Shown: positions 16,057 through 25,670, counted from the stretch's first letter. The stretch: 64,000 nt of DNA from an uncultured Aliiroseovarius sp. (GCF_947497285.1 NZ_CANMFT010000005.1:124001-188000); one strand, 5' to 3'. Made by a program: numbers and translations. Notes: generated by a model not told the origin, from the letters alone.

Positions 16057-17838
16057 TCACAATGGCCAGAACACCAGAATGGCAGGGATCGAGACGGCGA
16101 CCACCAGAACCTCAAGCGGCAGGCCCATGCGCCAGTAATCCCCAAACCGGTATCCGCCCGGGCCAAGGATCAGCGTGTTGTTCTTATGCCCAATGGGGGT
16201 CAGGAACGCACAGCTTGCCGCGACAGCGACAGCCATCAGGAAAGGATCGGGGTTCTTGCCCAGGGTCTGCGCCATCTGGATGCCGACGGGGGCTGCGACG
16301 ATGGTGGTGGCGGTGTTGTTCAGAACGTCCGACAAGGTCATCGTCACGATCATCAGAACCGTCAGAACCGCCCATGCTGGCAGACCTTGGGTCAGGCCGA
16401 CCAACGCGCCTGCAATCAACTCGGTCCCACCCGAAGTCTGAAGTGCCGCGCCCAGTGGGATCATCGACCCCAGAAGCACAACGACCGGCCATTCAATATG
16501 AGTATACAGCTCGGACAGAGGCACGACCTTGGTCAGAACATAACCAACGACGACAAGGCCCAATGCGACAGGCAGGTAAACAAGGCCGAAACTTGCCGCG
16601 GCAACTGCACCGCCAAACAAGCCGATGGCGAGCCAGACTTTTTCGTCTCGCGTTACCTTCAACCCGCGTTCGGCCAAGGGCAGGCCGCCCAGCCATTCGG
16701 TAACATCGGCCTCGGACCCCTGAGGCACAAGCACAAGCAGGATGTCGCCGGGGCGCACTTCGGTTTTACGAACTTGCTTGGTGATCCGTTTGCCCGCGCG
16801 CGAGATGCCAAGCAGGACGGACCGTTGCCGCCAGTTCAGGCCGACGGATTGCGCCGTTTTGCCGACGATCCGCGCGTTTTCCGGCACCACGATTTCGATC
16901 TTTGCCAGCCCGTCGCCTTCTGCGCGCAGCTTTTCTTCGTTGCCTGCTTCGGCGAATGTCAGGCTTAGGGCTGCGCGAAATTCATCCAGCGCCTCGGGCC
17001 GGGCTTCTAGCACCAACGCATCCCCCGCTTGCAGCTTGGTTGCGTGCTGGGTGCCATAACGGCGTTTCCCGCCCCGCACGAGGCCAAGAATGGCGACGTC
17101 ATTCTTTTCCGCCGTTTCAAGCAGGTCTTTCAGTCGCTTGCCGATATGCTTCGAGTCCTCGGGCAGGGTCAATTCGGCGACATAGAGGCCGAATTCCTCC
17201 ATCGGGTCCGAGCCGTTTTCGGTGCTTTCGGGCTGCGGGATCAGGCGCCAGCCGATCAGGGCGACGAAAATCAGCCCGGCAATCGCGGTCACACCGCCGA
17301 CCGGCGCAAAGTCGAACATATGAAAGGGTTCGCCCAACACCTCGCCACGAATGGACGCGATGATGATGTTGGGCGGTGTTCCGATCAGCGTCACCATACC
17401 CCCAAGGATCGTCGCAAAGGATAGGGGCATCAGGCTTAATCCAGGCTCTCGACCAGCCTTGCGGGCGGTTTGGACGTCCACCGGCATCAGCAAGGCCAAG
17501 GCCGCCACGTTGTTCATGAAAGCCGACAGAACGCCGCCTATGGCCCCCATAAGGGCGATATGCGCCCCAAGTGACCGTGAGGCATCAACCATCGTGCGGG
17601 TGATCAGGAACACAGCGCCAGATCGCACCAGCCCCGCCGACACCACCAGCACAAGCGCCACGATCAGTGTCGCAGGGTGCCCAAAGCCGGAAAACGCGTC
17701 CTTGGTCGGGACGACGCCTAATACGACCCCCAACATAAGGGCGGTGAACGCCACAAGGTCATAGCGATACCGGCCCCACAGCAGCATGCCGAACACCGCA
17801 CCGAAAAGCGAAAAGAGGATGATTTGATCTGTTGTCAT
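16057..17838 (-). CDS. SLC13-family permease with two RCK_C domains (paralogue)
   Basis: 593 residues with the same architecture as the gene at 14263: N-terminal helices (MNNVAALALLMPVDV), two TrkA-C domains (residues about 205-290 and 310-395, with RQRSVLLGISRAGKRI) and C-terminal helices (LNNTATTIVAAPVG, then THIGHKNNTLILGPGGYRFGD shortened: NNTLILGPGGYRFG). Almost the same ending (GPGGYRFGDYWRMGLPLEV against GPGGYKFSDFLKVGIPLNL) marks the two as homologues. The substrate is unknown, but two tail-to-tail copies suggest different anions or affinities. Confidence 0.88.
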   Translation of the reverse strand: MTTDQIILFSLFGAVFGMLLWGRYRYDLVAFTALMLGVVLGVVPTKDAFSGFGHPATLIVALVLVVSAGLVRSGAVFLITRTMVDASRSLGAHIALMGAIGGVLSAFMNNVAALALLMPVDVQTARKAGREPGLSLMPLSFATILGGMVTLIGTPPNIIIASIRGEVLGEPFHMFDFAPVGGVTAIAGLIFVALIGWRLIPQPESTENGSDPMEEFGLYVAELTLPEDSKHIGKRLKDLLETAEKNDVAILGLVRGGKRRYGTQHATKLQAGDALVLEARPEALDEFRAALSLTFAEAGNEEKLRAEGDGLAKIEIVVPENARIVGKTAQSVGLNWRQRSVLLGISRAGKRITKQVRKTEVRPGDILLVLVPQGSEADVTEWLGGLPLAERGLKVTRDEKVWLAIGLFGGAVAAASFGLVYLPVALGLVVVGYVLTKVVPLSELYTHIEWPVVVLLGSMIPLGAALQTSGGTELIAGALVGLTQGLPAWAVLTVLMIVTMTLSDVLNNTATTIVAAPVGIQMAQTLGKNPDPFLMAVAVAASCAFLTPIGHKNNTLILGPGGYRFGDYWRMGLPLEVLVVAVSIPAILVFWPL

Positions 17839-17870
17839 GGCTCAAGACTTACCGCCTGTGGGCCGGAACG

Positions 17871-18464
17871 TCACCCGTAGATTACGGGGAAAAGTGTCGC
17901 CACCAACAACAGCGCCATCGTCACGTTGAACGTCCGAAGGCGCACCGGATTGGTCAGGATGACGCGAATTTTCTGACCCAGCATGGTCCAGACCGAAACC
18001 GAAGGCAGGTTCACGATGCCGAAAATCAGGGCGACCAAGATGACGGCCGATATGCCGCGGGTAGGGGCATAGACGCTGATCGCGGTCAGGGCCATCGCCC
18101 ACGCCTTGGGGTTGACCCATTGGAACGCCGCCGCTTGCAGAAAGGTCATCGGCGTGCCGCCCGCCTTGCCCGTGCCGGGTTGCGCGGCGTTTGCGATCTT
18201 CCACGCCAACCACAGCAGATAGACCACGCTGCCGGTTTTCAGGATCGTGTAGCTGACCGGGTAAAGATCAAACAGCGTCATCAGACCGACGCCCACCAGC
18301 ACGATCATGAAGGTAAAGCCAATGCCGATCCCCAGCATATGCGGGACGGAGCGGCGAAACCCGAAATTCGCGCCTGATGCCATCAGCATCAGGTTGTTCG
18401 GCCCCGGCGTGATCGACGAGACGAAGGCGAAGGCCACGAAGGCGGAAAGAAGCTCGATTGACAT
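17871..18464 (-). CDS. LysE/RhtB-family amino-acid exporter
   Basis: 197 residues, about six transmembrane helices. The family N-terminus is obvious: SSITPGPNNLMLMASGANFG, then the WVNPKAWAMALTA segment in the middle. These inner-membrane proteins export amino acids such as lysine, homoserine or threonine. It is divergent from an AsnC/Lrp regulator across only about 73 bases, and an inverted repeat between them is a likely operator. This pairing is typical: the regulator senses an amino acid and turns on its exporter. Confidence 0.9.
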   Translation of the reverse strand: MSIELLSAFVAFAFVSSITPGPNNLMLMASGANFGFRRSVPHMLGIGIGFTFMIVLVGVGLMTLFDLYPVSYTILKTGSVVYLLWLAWKIANAAQPGTGKAGGTPMTFLQAAAFQWVNPKAWAMALTAISVYAPTRGISAVILVALIFGIVNLPSVSVWTMLGQKIRVILTNPVRLRTFNVTMALLLVATLFPVIYG

Positions 18465-18500
18465 AAGTGCAATAATCGCCCCAAATTGGCGCTGAAAGGT

Positions 18501-18541
18501 TGCATTGTTGCAGCTATGGAAGATTGGTTTGCAACAAATGC
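18501..18541. promoter_or_regulatory. Inverted repeat, probable AsnC/Lrp operator
   Basis: TGCATTGTTGCA (18501-18512) and TGCAACAAATGC (18530-18541) form an inverted repeat with one extra A in the right arm and a 17-base centre. It lies between the divergent LysE exporter and AsnC regulator and runs into the regulator's probable start at 18538, so binding would affect both genes. Assignment to the regulator is inference. Confidence 0.55.
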
Positions 18542-18990
18542 TGAAAATGGACCGCGTAAACCGTCAGATATTGCAAGAGCTTTTGCGCGACGGGAGGCTA
18601 CCGAATACCGAGCTTGCGGATAAGGTCGGCCTGTCGCCCTCGGCCTGTTTGCGGCGGGTGCAGGAGTTGGAGCGGCAGGGCGTGATCAAGGGCTACCGCG
18701 CTGTGCTTGATCCGGTCGCGTTGGGTGTTGGTTTTGTCGCCTATGTCACCGTCGGCCTGTCCGATCACACCAAGGCCGCGCAAGAAGGGTTCGAACGGTC
18801 GGTCGCGCTGTATGACGAGGTGCGCGAGTGTCACAACATCACCGGCACGGTCGAGTATCTGCTGAGGGTCGAGGCCGAAGACTTGATCGCCTATAAACGG
18901 TTTCACACCGACAAGCTGGGGACGCTGCCGCAGGTGCACCAGATCGTCACCCATGTGGTGATGGGATCGCCTAAGGATGAGCGCGCCTGA
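18538..18990 (+). CDS. AsnC/Lrp-family transcriptional regulator
   Basis: About 150 residues: N-terminal HTH (DRVNRQILQELLRDGRLPN, then LADKVGLSPSACLRRVQELE) and C-terminal RAM/AsnC ligand domain (VRECHNITGTVEYLLRVEAEDL). The start is uncertain: ATG at 18538 gives MLKMDRVNRQIL; ATG at 18547 and TTG at 18505 are alternatives, none with a clear Shine-Dalgarno. These proteins bind an amino acid and form octamers. It most likely controls the divergent LysE-type exporter through the inverted repeat at 18501-18541. Confidence 0.9.
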   Translation: MLKMDRVNRQILQELLRDGRLPNTELADKVGLSPSACLRRVQELERQGVIKGYRAVLDPVALGVGFVAYVTVGLSDHTKAAQEGFERSVALYDEVRECHNITGTVEYLLRVEAEDLIAYKRFHTDKLGTLPQVHQIVTHVVMGSPKDERA

Positions 18991-19082
18991 ACATCGTGTC
19001 AGCAACGCCCTTGCGGCCCCCCCAACCCCTGCTGTATTGAACCGCGCAACATACCAATATTTGAAATAAATCGGAGGGCGCC

Positions 19083-19823
19083 ATGGCTGGCCACTCAAAA
19101 TGGGCAAACATTCAGCACCGCAAGGGGCGTCAGGACAAACTACGCTCGAAGTTGTTTTCAAAGCTCGCCAAAGAAATTACCGTGGCCGCCAAGATGGGCG
19201 ACCCCGATCCCGATAAAAACCCCCGTCTGCGCATGGCCGTGAAAGAAGGCAAAAGCCAGTCTTTGCCAAAGGACGTGATTGATCGCGCGATCAAGAAAGC
19301 CATCGGTGGGGATGCTGAGAATTACGACGAAATCCGCTATGAAGGTTATGGTCCGAATGGCGTGGCCGTGATCGTCGAGACGATGACCGACAACAAGAAC
19401 CGGACCGCATCCACCGTGCGCTCGACCTTCTCAAAGAACGGCGGGAATCTTGGTGAAACCGGGTCCGTGGGGTTCATGTTCGACCGAAAAGGCGAAGTGA
19501 CCTACCCGGTTGAGGTTGGCGACGCCGACACCGTTATGGAAGCCGCGATCGAGGCCGGTGCTGAAGATTGCGAAAGCTCGGAAGATGGCCACCGGATCGT
19601 CTGCGCTGACACCGACCTGAACGACGTGTCGAATGCATTGGAAGCCGCGTTGGGCGAGTCGGAATCGACCAAGCTGATCTGGCAGCCCAACATGACCACC
19701 GAGCTTGACCTTGACGGCATGCAAAAGCTGATGAAGCTGGTGGATGCCTTGGAGGATGATGACGATGTGCAGCGCGTCACCACCAATTTTGAGGCCACGG
19801 ACGAGGTTTTGGCGCAGCTTTGA
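19083..19823 (+). CDS. yebC: YebC/PmpR-family (TACO1) protein
   Basis: 246 residues. The family N-terminus is textbook: [20 protein letters not shown]; later blocks [15 protein letters not shown] and [11 protein letters not shown] agree. Members act as DNA-binding regulators and, as shown more recently, help the ribosome through polyproline-type stalls. It is usually next to ruvC in Alphaproteobacteria; here it stands alone, followed by an EamA gene behind a terminator. CGGAGG precedes the ATG at 19083. Confidence 0.95.
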   Translation: MAGHSKWANIQHRKGRQDKLRSKLFSKLAKEITVAAKMGDPDPDKNPRLRMAVKEGKSQSLPKDVIDRAIKKAIGGDAENYDEIRYEGYGPNGVAVIVETMTDNKNRTASTVRSTFSKNGGNLGETGSVGFMFDRKGEVTYPVEVGDADTVMEAAIEAGAEDCESSEDGHRIVCADTDLNDVSNALEAALGESESTKLIWQPNMTTELDLDGMQKLMKLVDALEDDDDVQRVTTNFEATDEVLAQL

Positions 19824-19847
19824 ACAGGCCCGCAGATTGATAATCTA

Positions 19848-19890
19848 AGACCCCGGCCCGCAAACCCGCGCCGGGGTCTCTTGTCTTTCG
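19848..19890 (+). terminator. Intrinsic terminator after yebC
   Basis: Perfect 10-bp stem AGACCCCGGC (19848-19857)/GCCGGGGTCT (19870-19879) with a 12-base loop, followed by CTTGTCTTT. The EamA gene starts 26 bases later, so it needs its own promoter or readthrough. Confidence 0.75.
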
Positions 19891-19915
19891 CGGCATTCTC
19901 GGGTCAGGTCGCCGG

Positions 19916-20824
19916 ATGAGCATCGCGACCCCAGCCGTTCAACGCCCCCTCTTCGGTATCCTGTGGATGCTGGCGGCCGGGCTGTTCTTTGTTCTGATGA
20001 ATGCGCTGGTGAAGCATGTGGGGCAGGGGCTGCCATCTGCACAAGCGGCGTTTCTGCGCTTTGCGTTTGGGCTGGTTTTTGTGCTGCCAGCACTGGGGCA
20101 GGTGCGACGTGTCCAGTTTTCACGCAAGATCTGGCGGCTGTTTGCCCTGCGCGGGCTGGTCCATTGCGGCGCGGTGCTGTGCTGGTTTTACGCCATGACG
20201 CAGATCACCGTGGCCGAAGTCGTGGCAATGAACTACCTGAACCCGATCTATGTGATGTTGGGGGCCGCACTGTTTCTGGGTGAGACATTCTCGACCCGTC
20301 GCATGATCGCGGTCGCCTTCGCATTTCTGGGTGTGTTGATCATCTTGCGACCGGGTCTGCGCGAGCTTGGGCCGGGCCATCTTTCGATGGTGTTCACCGC
20401 CATATTCCTTGGCGCGTCGTATCTGATCGCCAAGCGGTTGTCGCAGGAAACCACTGCCGCCGTGGTCGTGGCGATGATGTCAATCACTGTGACCATTGGC
20501 TTGGCACCTGTGGCATGGGTGGTGTGGGTCGCGCCGACGATAACCCAGTTGGGATGGCTCGTTTTGGTCGCCTTTTTCGCGACCGCCGGACACTATGCCA
20601 TGACCCGCGCCTTTGCCGAAGCTCCGGTGTCGGTGACGCAACCTGTCACATTCGTGCAGATCATCTGGGCCGCTGCGATGGGAGCGTGGCTGTTTGCCGA
20701 ACCGGTGGACATATGGGTGGTTGCAGGCGCGGGCGTGATCATCGCGGCGGTCAGCTATATCACGTGGCGTGAGGCGATGTTGAACCGACGCATCACGCCC
20801 AACCCCAACGCCGCAAAGTCGTGA
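19916..20824 (+). CDS. EamA/DMT-family transporter
   Basis: 302 residues with about ten transmembrane helices in two EamA repeats (LWMLAAGLFFVLMNALVKHV; VVAMNYLNPIYVMLGAALFL in repeat 1). Similar proteins in Rhodobacteraceae are often listed as putative S-adenosylmethionine or riboflavin-type transporters, but the sequence does not show the substrate. It begins at ATG 19916 immediately after the yebC terminator and is convergent with the orphan binding-protein gene. Confidence 0.86.
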   Translation: MSIATPAVQRPLFGILWMLAAGLFFVLMNALVKHVGQGLPSAQAAFLRFAFGLVFVLPALGQVRRVQFSRKIWRLFALRGLVHCGAVLCWFYAMTQITVAEVVAMNYLNPIYVMLGAALFLGETFSTRRMIAVAFAFLGVLIILRPGLRELGPGHLSMVFTAIFLGASYLIAKRLSQETTAAVVVAMMSITVTIGLAPVAWVVWVAPTITQLGWLVLVAFFATAGHYAMTRAFAEAPVSVTQPVTFVQIIWAAAMGAWLFAEPVDIWVVAGAGVIIAAVSYITWREAMLNRRITPNPNAAKS

Positions 20825-20850
20825 AAAAGGGCGCCGCTGCGGACGCCCTT
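20824..20850 (-). terminator. Intrinsic terminator of the orphan peptide-binding protein gene
   Basis: On the minus strand AAGGGCG (20850-20844) pairs with CGCCCTT (20833-20827), followed by TTTTT. Inner bases CCGC/GCGG can lengthen the stem. On the + strand it may also help end the EamA transcript. Confidence 0.7.
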
Positions 20851-20872
20851 CTCTTGCGAGTTTGTTGCGGGA

Positions 20873-22342
20873 TTAGTCCGCCCAGCTAACCCCGGTCAGG
20901 TCATTGGCTTGTGTGGGCGCGTTTTCCCAAAGACCTTGGATCTTCGCGTTTGCCACACCGGTTTTCGCCAGCTGGAACAAATAACCGTTCACATAATCGT
21001 CCGCGATCATCTGCTGCGCGTCCTTGTTCAGCTGGGACCGCATGGCGGGGTCCGACGTGACCGAGAGCTTGTCGATCAACGCTTGGAAATCCGCGTTGTC
21101 ATACTGGAAATAGTATTCGGGTCGCGCATAGATGTTGATGTCGGCAGGCTCGGTATGGCTGACGATGGTCAGGTCGAAGTCCTTGCCTTTGAACACCTGT
21201 TCGATCCATTGCGCCCATTCAAGGTTCGAAATCTCTGTGTTGATCCCGACATCGCGAAGCTGTGCGGCGATGATCTCGCCCCCGCGACGCGCATAGGCGG
21301 GGGGCGGCAGCATCAGGCGCAGCGTTAGACCCTCGGCCCCAGCGTCCGCCAAAAGGGATTTCGCCATGTCCGGGTCGAAGGCAGAGTTGCCGGTCAAATC
21401 CACATAGTCCGGGTTGTGCGGGGCAAAGTGGCTGCCGATGGGCGTGCCATAGCCATGCATGGCCCCGTCGATGATGTCTTGCCGGTTGATTGCATGGGCA
21501 ATGGCCTTGCGCACGCGGACATCTGCCAACGGGCCGGATTTGTTGTTGATGGACAGGATCGTCTCGCCCTCGGTCGAGCCGACGATCACGTTGAAACGCG
21601 GGTCCACTTCGAACTGCGACAGGGTTTCTGGGGCGGGAAAGTTGGGGAAGGCGTCCACATCCTCGGCCATCATCGCAGCAAAGGCGGCGTTGGGGTCCGA
21701 GATGAATTTGAACGTGGCCGTGGCCAGCGCGGGCGCTTCGCCCCAATAGGCATCGTTGCGCGCGACGGTCACATGATCGCCTTTCGCCCATTCAACGAAG
21801 GTGAAAGGGCCGGTGCCCACGGGCGCGGTGGCGGCGCTGTCGATGCTTTCCGGCGCGACGATCACCGCGTCACCCCACGCCATGTTGAACGGGAAGTTGC
21901 CGTTGGGGGCGGACAGTCTGACCTCGACCGTCAGGGGGTCGGGGGCAGTGACAGCCTCGATATCCTTGAACAATGCTTTCTGGGCGTTGGTCGAATCCTC
22001 AGCGCGGGCGCGATCAAGCGAGAAGATGACGTCCTCCGCATCCATCGTGGTGCCGTCATGGAAGGTCACGCCGTCGCGCAGTTTGAACGTATAGGTCAGG
22101 CCGTCGTCGCTGACCGACCATTCGCTGGCAAGGCCGGGTTGGACCGATCCATCCGGGCCAAATCGGGTCAGACCTTCAAAAATGTTGGCATAGACCACTT
22201 CGTCAATCGCGGCAGCCGCGCCGCCGGTCGGGTCAAGGTTTGGCGGCTCAAGCACCATGCCAAGCGTGATTGCGTCGCTTCCGGCCAGCGCGGTTGACGC
22301 CATAAGCGCCCAAGCGGCGGCGGTGAGTTTCAGATTGGTCAT
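20873..22342 (-). CDS. Extracellular peptide/solute-binding protein, SBP family 5 (orphan)
   Basis: 489 residues with a Sec signal peptide (MTNLKLTAAAWALMASTALAG, cleavage after ALA). Family 5 features follow: ITLGMVLEPPNLDPTGG, NIFEGLTRFGPDGS, LASEWSVSDDGLTYTFKLRD and TFHDGTTMDAEDVIFSLDRA. The protein would capture oligopeptides or a similar solute in the periplasm for an ABC importer. No permease or ATPase gene is adjacent, so it must share membrane components encoded elsewhere. The ATG at 22342 has GGAGG upstream; a longer frame to 22381 lacks this. Divergent from panB. Confidence 0.9.
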   Translation of the reverse strand: MTNLKLTAAAWALMASTALAGSDAITLGMVLEPPNLDPTGGAAAAIDEVVYANIFEGLTRFGPDGSVQPGLASEWSVSDDGLTYTFKLRDGVTFHDGTTMDAEDVIFSLDRARAEDSTNAQKALFKDIEAVTAPDPLTVEVRLSAPNGNFPFNMAWGDAVIVAPESIDSAATAPVGTGPFTFVEWAKGDHVTVARNDAYWGEAPALATATFKFISDPNAAFAAMMAEDVDAFPNFPAPETLSQFEVDPRFNVIVGSTEGETILSINNKSGPLADVRVRKAIAHAINRQDIIDGAMHGYGTPIGSHFAPHNPDYVDLTGNSAFDPDMAKSLLADAGAEGLTLRLMLPPPAYARRGGEIIAAQLRDVGINTEISNLEWAQWIEQVFKGKDFDLTIVSHTEPADINIYARPEYYFQYDNADFQALIDKLSVTSDPAMRSQLNKDAQQMIADDYVNGYLFQLAKTGVANAKIQGLWENAPTQANDLTGVSWAD

Positions 22343-22495
22343 GGTCGGTCCTCCTTTCCCGAAAAGCGGGACAAGCCCCATGAAACGCGGGATTCTTTTT
22401 CAACGCAAGGGGGAGCCGTCGCGGCAACTCCCCTTTGATTTTCTGCGATGCAGCATTATAGTGCTCGAAAGAAGAGGATCAGGGGAGGAGAAACC

Positions 22496-23323
22496 ATGAG
22501 CGCTTCTGCAAAGATTACGGTGCCGACACCGTCGGACATTCGGGCGCGAAAAGGCGGCACGCCCTTGGTCTGTTTGACGGCTTATGCGACGCCGACCGCG
22601 CAGATGATGGACGCGCATTGCGACATCGTTCTGGTGGGCGACAGCGTCGGCATGGTCGTGCATGGCTTGCCCGATACGCTTGGTGTCACGATGGAGATGA
22701 TGGAGTTGCATGGTGCCGCCGTCAAACGCGGGCTGACGCAGGCCATGATGGTCGTCGACATGCCGTTTGGATCGTATGAAGAAAGCCCCGAACAAGCCTT
22801 TCGCAACGCTGCCCGCCTGATGCGCGTGACCGGTGCGGCGGCTGTGAAGCTGGAAGGCGGCGTGGCGATGGCGGACACGATCCGCTTTCTGACCAGCCGG
22901 TCGATCCCGGTGATGGCGCATGTGGGCCTGACCCCGCAGGCGATCAACACGCTGGGTGGCTACAAAGTGCAGGGTCGCGGCGAAGATCGCGCGCGGGTGT
23001 TGGCGGACGCCAAAGCCGTTGAGGACGCCGGCGCATTCTCGGTCGTGCTCGAAAAGGTGCCAGAGAGCCTGTCGGATGAAATCACCCATGCGCTGTCGAT
23101 CCCAACCATTGGAATCGGTGCCTCGGTCGGGTGTGACGGGCAAATCCTTGTGGTCGATGACATGTTGGGCCTGTTCACCGCGTTCAAGCCCAAATTCGCC
23201 AAGCGTTATGGCACTTTGGCGGCTGATGGCGAAAAAGCGATTGAAGCCTATGCAAAAGAGGTGCGCGCGCGGACGTTTCCCGGCCCGGAGCATGTGTTTG
23301 CCGATGAGGTTCCCAAGACATGA
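22496..23323 (+). CDS. panB: 3-methyl-2-oxobutanoate hydroxymethyltransferase
   Basis: 275 residues. First enzyme of pantothenate synthesis: adds a hydroxymethyl group from 5,10-methylene-THF to 2-oxoisovalerate, giving ketopantoate. Motifs: [31 protein letters not shown] (shortened: [11 protein letters not shown] with metal Asp), [31 protein letters not shown] and [19 protein letters not shown] (active-site Glu/Asp region). Start ATG 22496 with GGGGAGGAG upstream. Its TGA overlaps the panC ATG. Confidence 0.96.
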   Translation: MSASAKITVPTPSDIRARKGGTPLVCLTAYATPTAQMMDAHCDIVLVGDSVGMVVHGLPDTLGVTMEMMELHGAAVKRGLTQAMMVVDMPFGSYEESPEQAFRNAARLMRVTGAAAVKLEGGVAMADTIRFLTSRSIPVMAHVGLTPQAINTLGGYKVQGRGEDRARVLADAKAVEDAGAFSVVLEKVPESLSDEITHALSIPTIGIGASVGCDGQILVVDDMLGLFTAFKPKFAKRYGTLAADGEKAIEAYAKEVRARTFPGPEHVFADEVPKT

Positions 23324-24156
23324 AGCTTGTTCGCACGAAAGATGACCTGCGCACGCTGCGCCGTTCTTGGATCTTCAAAGGCGAGCGTGTGGCCGTCGTG
23401 CCCACGATGGGCGCGCTGCATGCGGGCCATCTGTCACTGGTCGAGGTTGCAAAACAGCACGCGGACCGGGTGATCGTCACCATCTTTGTGAACCCCAAAC
23501 AGTTCAACAATCCCGGCGATCTGGATAACTATCCGCGCACTGAAGAAGAGGACGCCGCGAAGCTTGCCCCTTACGGCATTGACGCGCTGTATGTCCCCAC
23601 GCCGGACCAGATTTACCCGGACGGGTTTGCCACCAATGTGCGCGTGAAAGGTTTGACTGAAGACCTGGAAGGCGCACACCGCCCGGGTCACTTTGATGGT
23701 GTTGCGACGGTCGTGTCCAAGCTGTTCCTCCAATCGCGCGCGGACGTCGCTTGTTTCGGGGAAAAGGATTACCAGCAGATGTTGCTGGTGCGCCGCTTGT
23801 CCGAAGATCTGGACATCGAGACAGAGGTGCTGGGTTGCCCGACCATCCGCGAAGAGGACGGCTTGGCGATGTCGTCGCGCAATGTCCGGTTGTCACCGAA
23901 GCAACGTGCGATTGCACCCGTTTTGAAGACCGAAATGGACCGGGCGGCGCGCGCGATCCGTCGCGGTGCGGACATTCGCGTGGTGCTGGACAGTGCCAAG
24001 GCGCAGATAAAAAACGCTGGATTTGACGCGGTTGAATATCTGGAGCTGCGCGATGCGCGCGACCTGACCCCCCTCAAGACGCTGGGCAAACCTGCCCGGT
24101 TGCTGGTCGCGGCAATGCTGGGCGATGTGCGCTTGATCGACAATATCGAGGTCTAG
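23320..24156 (+). CDS. panC: Pantoate-beta-alanine ligase
   Basis: 278 residues. ATP-dependent joining of pantoate and beta-alanine, the last step of pantothenate synthesis. The HIGH-like motif lies in [20 protein letters not shown], and the later [14 protein letters not shown] and KMSKS-equivalent [12 protein letters not shown] are intact. Overlaps panB by four bases (ATGA), so the two form a coupled operon. Convergent with the M20 peptidase gene. Confidence 0.96.
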   Translation: MKLVRTKDDLRTLRRSWIFKGERVAVVPTMGALHAGHLSLVEVAKQHADRVIVTIFVNPKQFNNPGDLDNYPRTEEEDAAKLAPYGIDALYVPTPDQIYPDGFATNVRVKGLTEDLEGAHRPGHFDGVATVVSKLFLQSRADVACFGEKDYQQMLLVRRLSEDLDIETEVLGCPTIREEDGLAMSSRNVRLSPKQRAIAPVLKTEMDRAARAIRRGADIRVVLDSAKAQIKNAGFDAVEYLELRDARDLTPLKTLGKPARLLVAAMLGDVRLIDNIEV

Positions 24157-24193
24157 GCCAAGGGGCTTTGTCACCAGCGGCTGCGCCTGCGGT

Positions 24194-25471
24194 TTAGAGC
24201 AGTTCCTTCAGCACCAACGCCATGACACCCGCGCTGTCGACCATGTCCTCGACACCAACCCATTCGTCGGGCTGGTGGGCAAGGTCAAGGATCCCGGGGC
24301 CGTAGGCGATGCAATTCTTGAGCCGCCCAATTCGGTCGATATGTTTCTGGTCATAGGTGCCGGGTGAGACGACATAGGACGGCTGCTGGCCCAGCACTTT
24401 CTCGATGGCGGCAGCGGTGGACGTGACCACGGGGGCATCCTTGTCGGTCATCGTCGGGATAACCTCGTGCATATCGCGGATCTCGTACTCGAAATTGGGC
24501 CGCTCGGCGCGGATGGTTTCGAGCATCCGGTGGACCTCGGCCTTTACCTCGTTCAAATCCTCTTCGATCAGAAAGCGACGGTCGATGATGATGCGGCAGC
24601 GGTCAGCGACACAGGGGGCGGGAAATCCGGTGAAGTCCACGTCTTGTTCAGCCTCGCCGCCATGGATCGAATTGATGTTCAGCGTAGACTGTTTCGCACC
24701 TTCGGGGACGACCGGCATATCGGTGCGTTTGGTGGCGAGAAGCGGGTAAAGATACGTCTCGATCTCTTCCAGCACGGCGCCCATATGGCGGATCGCGCTG
24801 TCGCCTAGGAATGGCATGGACCCATGCGCGATGCGCCCTTTTGTTTCGATCTCGGCCCACCAGACGCCGCGGTGGCCAAGGCAGATGCGGTCTTTATTGA
24901 GCGGTTCGGGGATGATGACGTGTTGCACGCGGTTCGGGTCGAAGTAACCTTTTTCGGCCAGATAGGCGACGCCACCGTATCCGCCGGACTCCTCGTCTGC
25001 CGTTGCGCTGATTTCAACCGCGCCCTTGTGGTTGGGGTAAAGCGCGACGAAGGCTTCCGCCGCAATGATTGAGGCCGCCAGACCGCCCTTCATATCGCAC
25101 GCCCCGCGCCCGTAGATGCGGCCGTCTTCCAACTCGCCGCCGAACGGGTCTTTGGTCCAGCCATGGCCGACTTCGACCACGTCGTGGTGGCTGTTGAAAT
25201 GCACACACTCGCCGGGTGCACCGCCTTCGTGGCGGGCCACGAGGTTCCAACGTGGGTATGTCACGCTGTCGCCAATCGCACCTTCTGCGCGGATCATTTC
25301 CACGGCAAAGCCTGATTTTGCCAGCCGCTCGGCCAGATAGGCGCAGATCGCGCGATAGTTCCTCCCCGGTGGGTTCAGCGTCGGGATGCGGATCAGGTCT
25401 TGGGTCAGCGCGATCAAGTCGTCGCGACGGTTGGTAATCTCAACGAGAAGAGGGTCGTTTTCTTGAGGCAT
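24194..25471 (-). CDS. M20-family deacylase/peptidase (ArgE/DapE-like)
   Basis: 425 residues. Two-zinc M20 enzyme: first metal His in CVHFNSHHDVVEVG with the catalytic Asp two residues later, bridging Asp in YGRGACDMKGGLAASI, catalytic Glu-Glu in ATADEESGGYGG, and the C-terminal His in GILDLAHQPDEWV. The lid domain lies in the middle. Candidates are acetylornithine deacetylase or succinyl-diaminopimelate desuccinylase relatives and N-formyl or N-carbamoyl amino acid hydrolases; the exact substrate is not set. Monocistronic, divergent from the AAA+ locus. Confidence 0.88.
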   Translation of the reverse strand: MPQENDPLLVEITNRRDDLIALTQDLIRIPTLNPPGRNYRAICAYLAERLAKSGFAVEMIRAEGAIGDSVTYPRWNLVARHEGGAPGECVHFNSHHDVVEVGHGWTKDPFGGELEDGRIYGRGACDMKGGLAASIIAAEAFVALYPNHKGAVEISATADEESGGYGGVAYLAEKGYFDPNRVQHVIIPEPLNKDRICLGHRGVWWAEIETKGRIAHGSMPFLGDSAIRHMGAVLEEIETYLYPLLATKRTDMPVVPEGAKQSTLNINSIHGGEAEQDVDFTGFPAPCVADRCRIIIDRRFLIEEDLNEVKAEVHRMLETIRAERPNFEYEIRDMHEVIPTMTDKDAPVVTSTAAAIEKVLGQQPSYVVSPGTYDQKHIDRIGRLKNCIAYGPGILDLAHQPDEWVGVEDMVDSAGVMALVLKELL

Positions 25472-25670
25472 AAGTGAAATCTAGGCAGCTTGCGCCGCGT
25501 AGGCAATGGGAGGTCGCAAGGCGTGCCGATTTCACCGTTAGTGAGAGGGAAAACGCTGTTGTGGGTCTTTAAATCGCGCTATCCTCAACTTAAATGCAAT
25601 GTAACAGTGATTAACTTTACCCAGCTACAGCGAAAAATTATTAGTGTGTTGGTGGAGCCAAGGAGAACAG

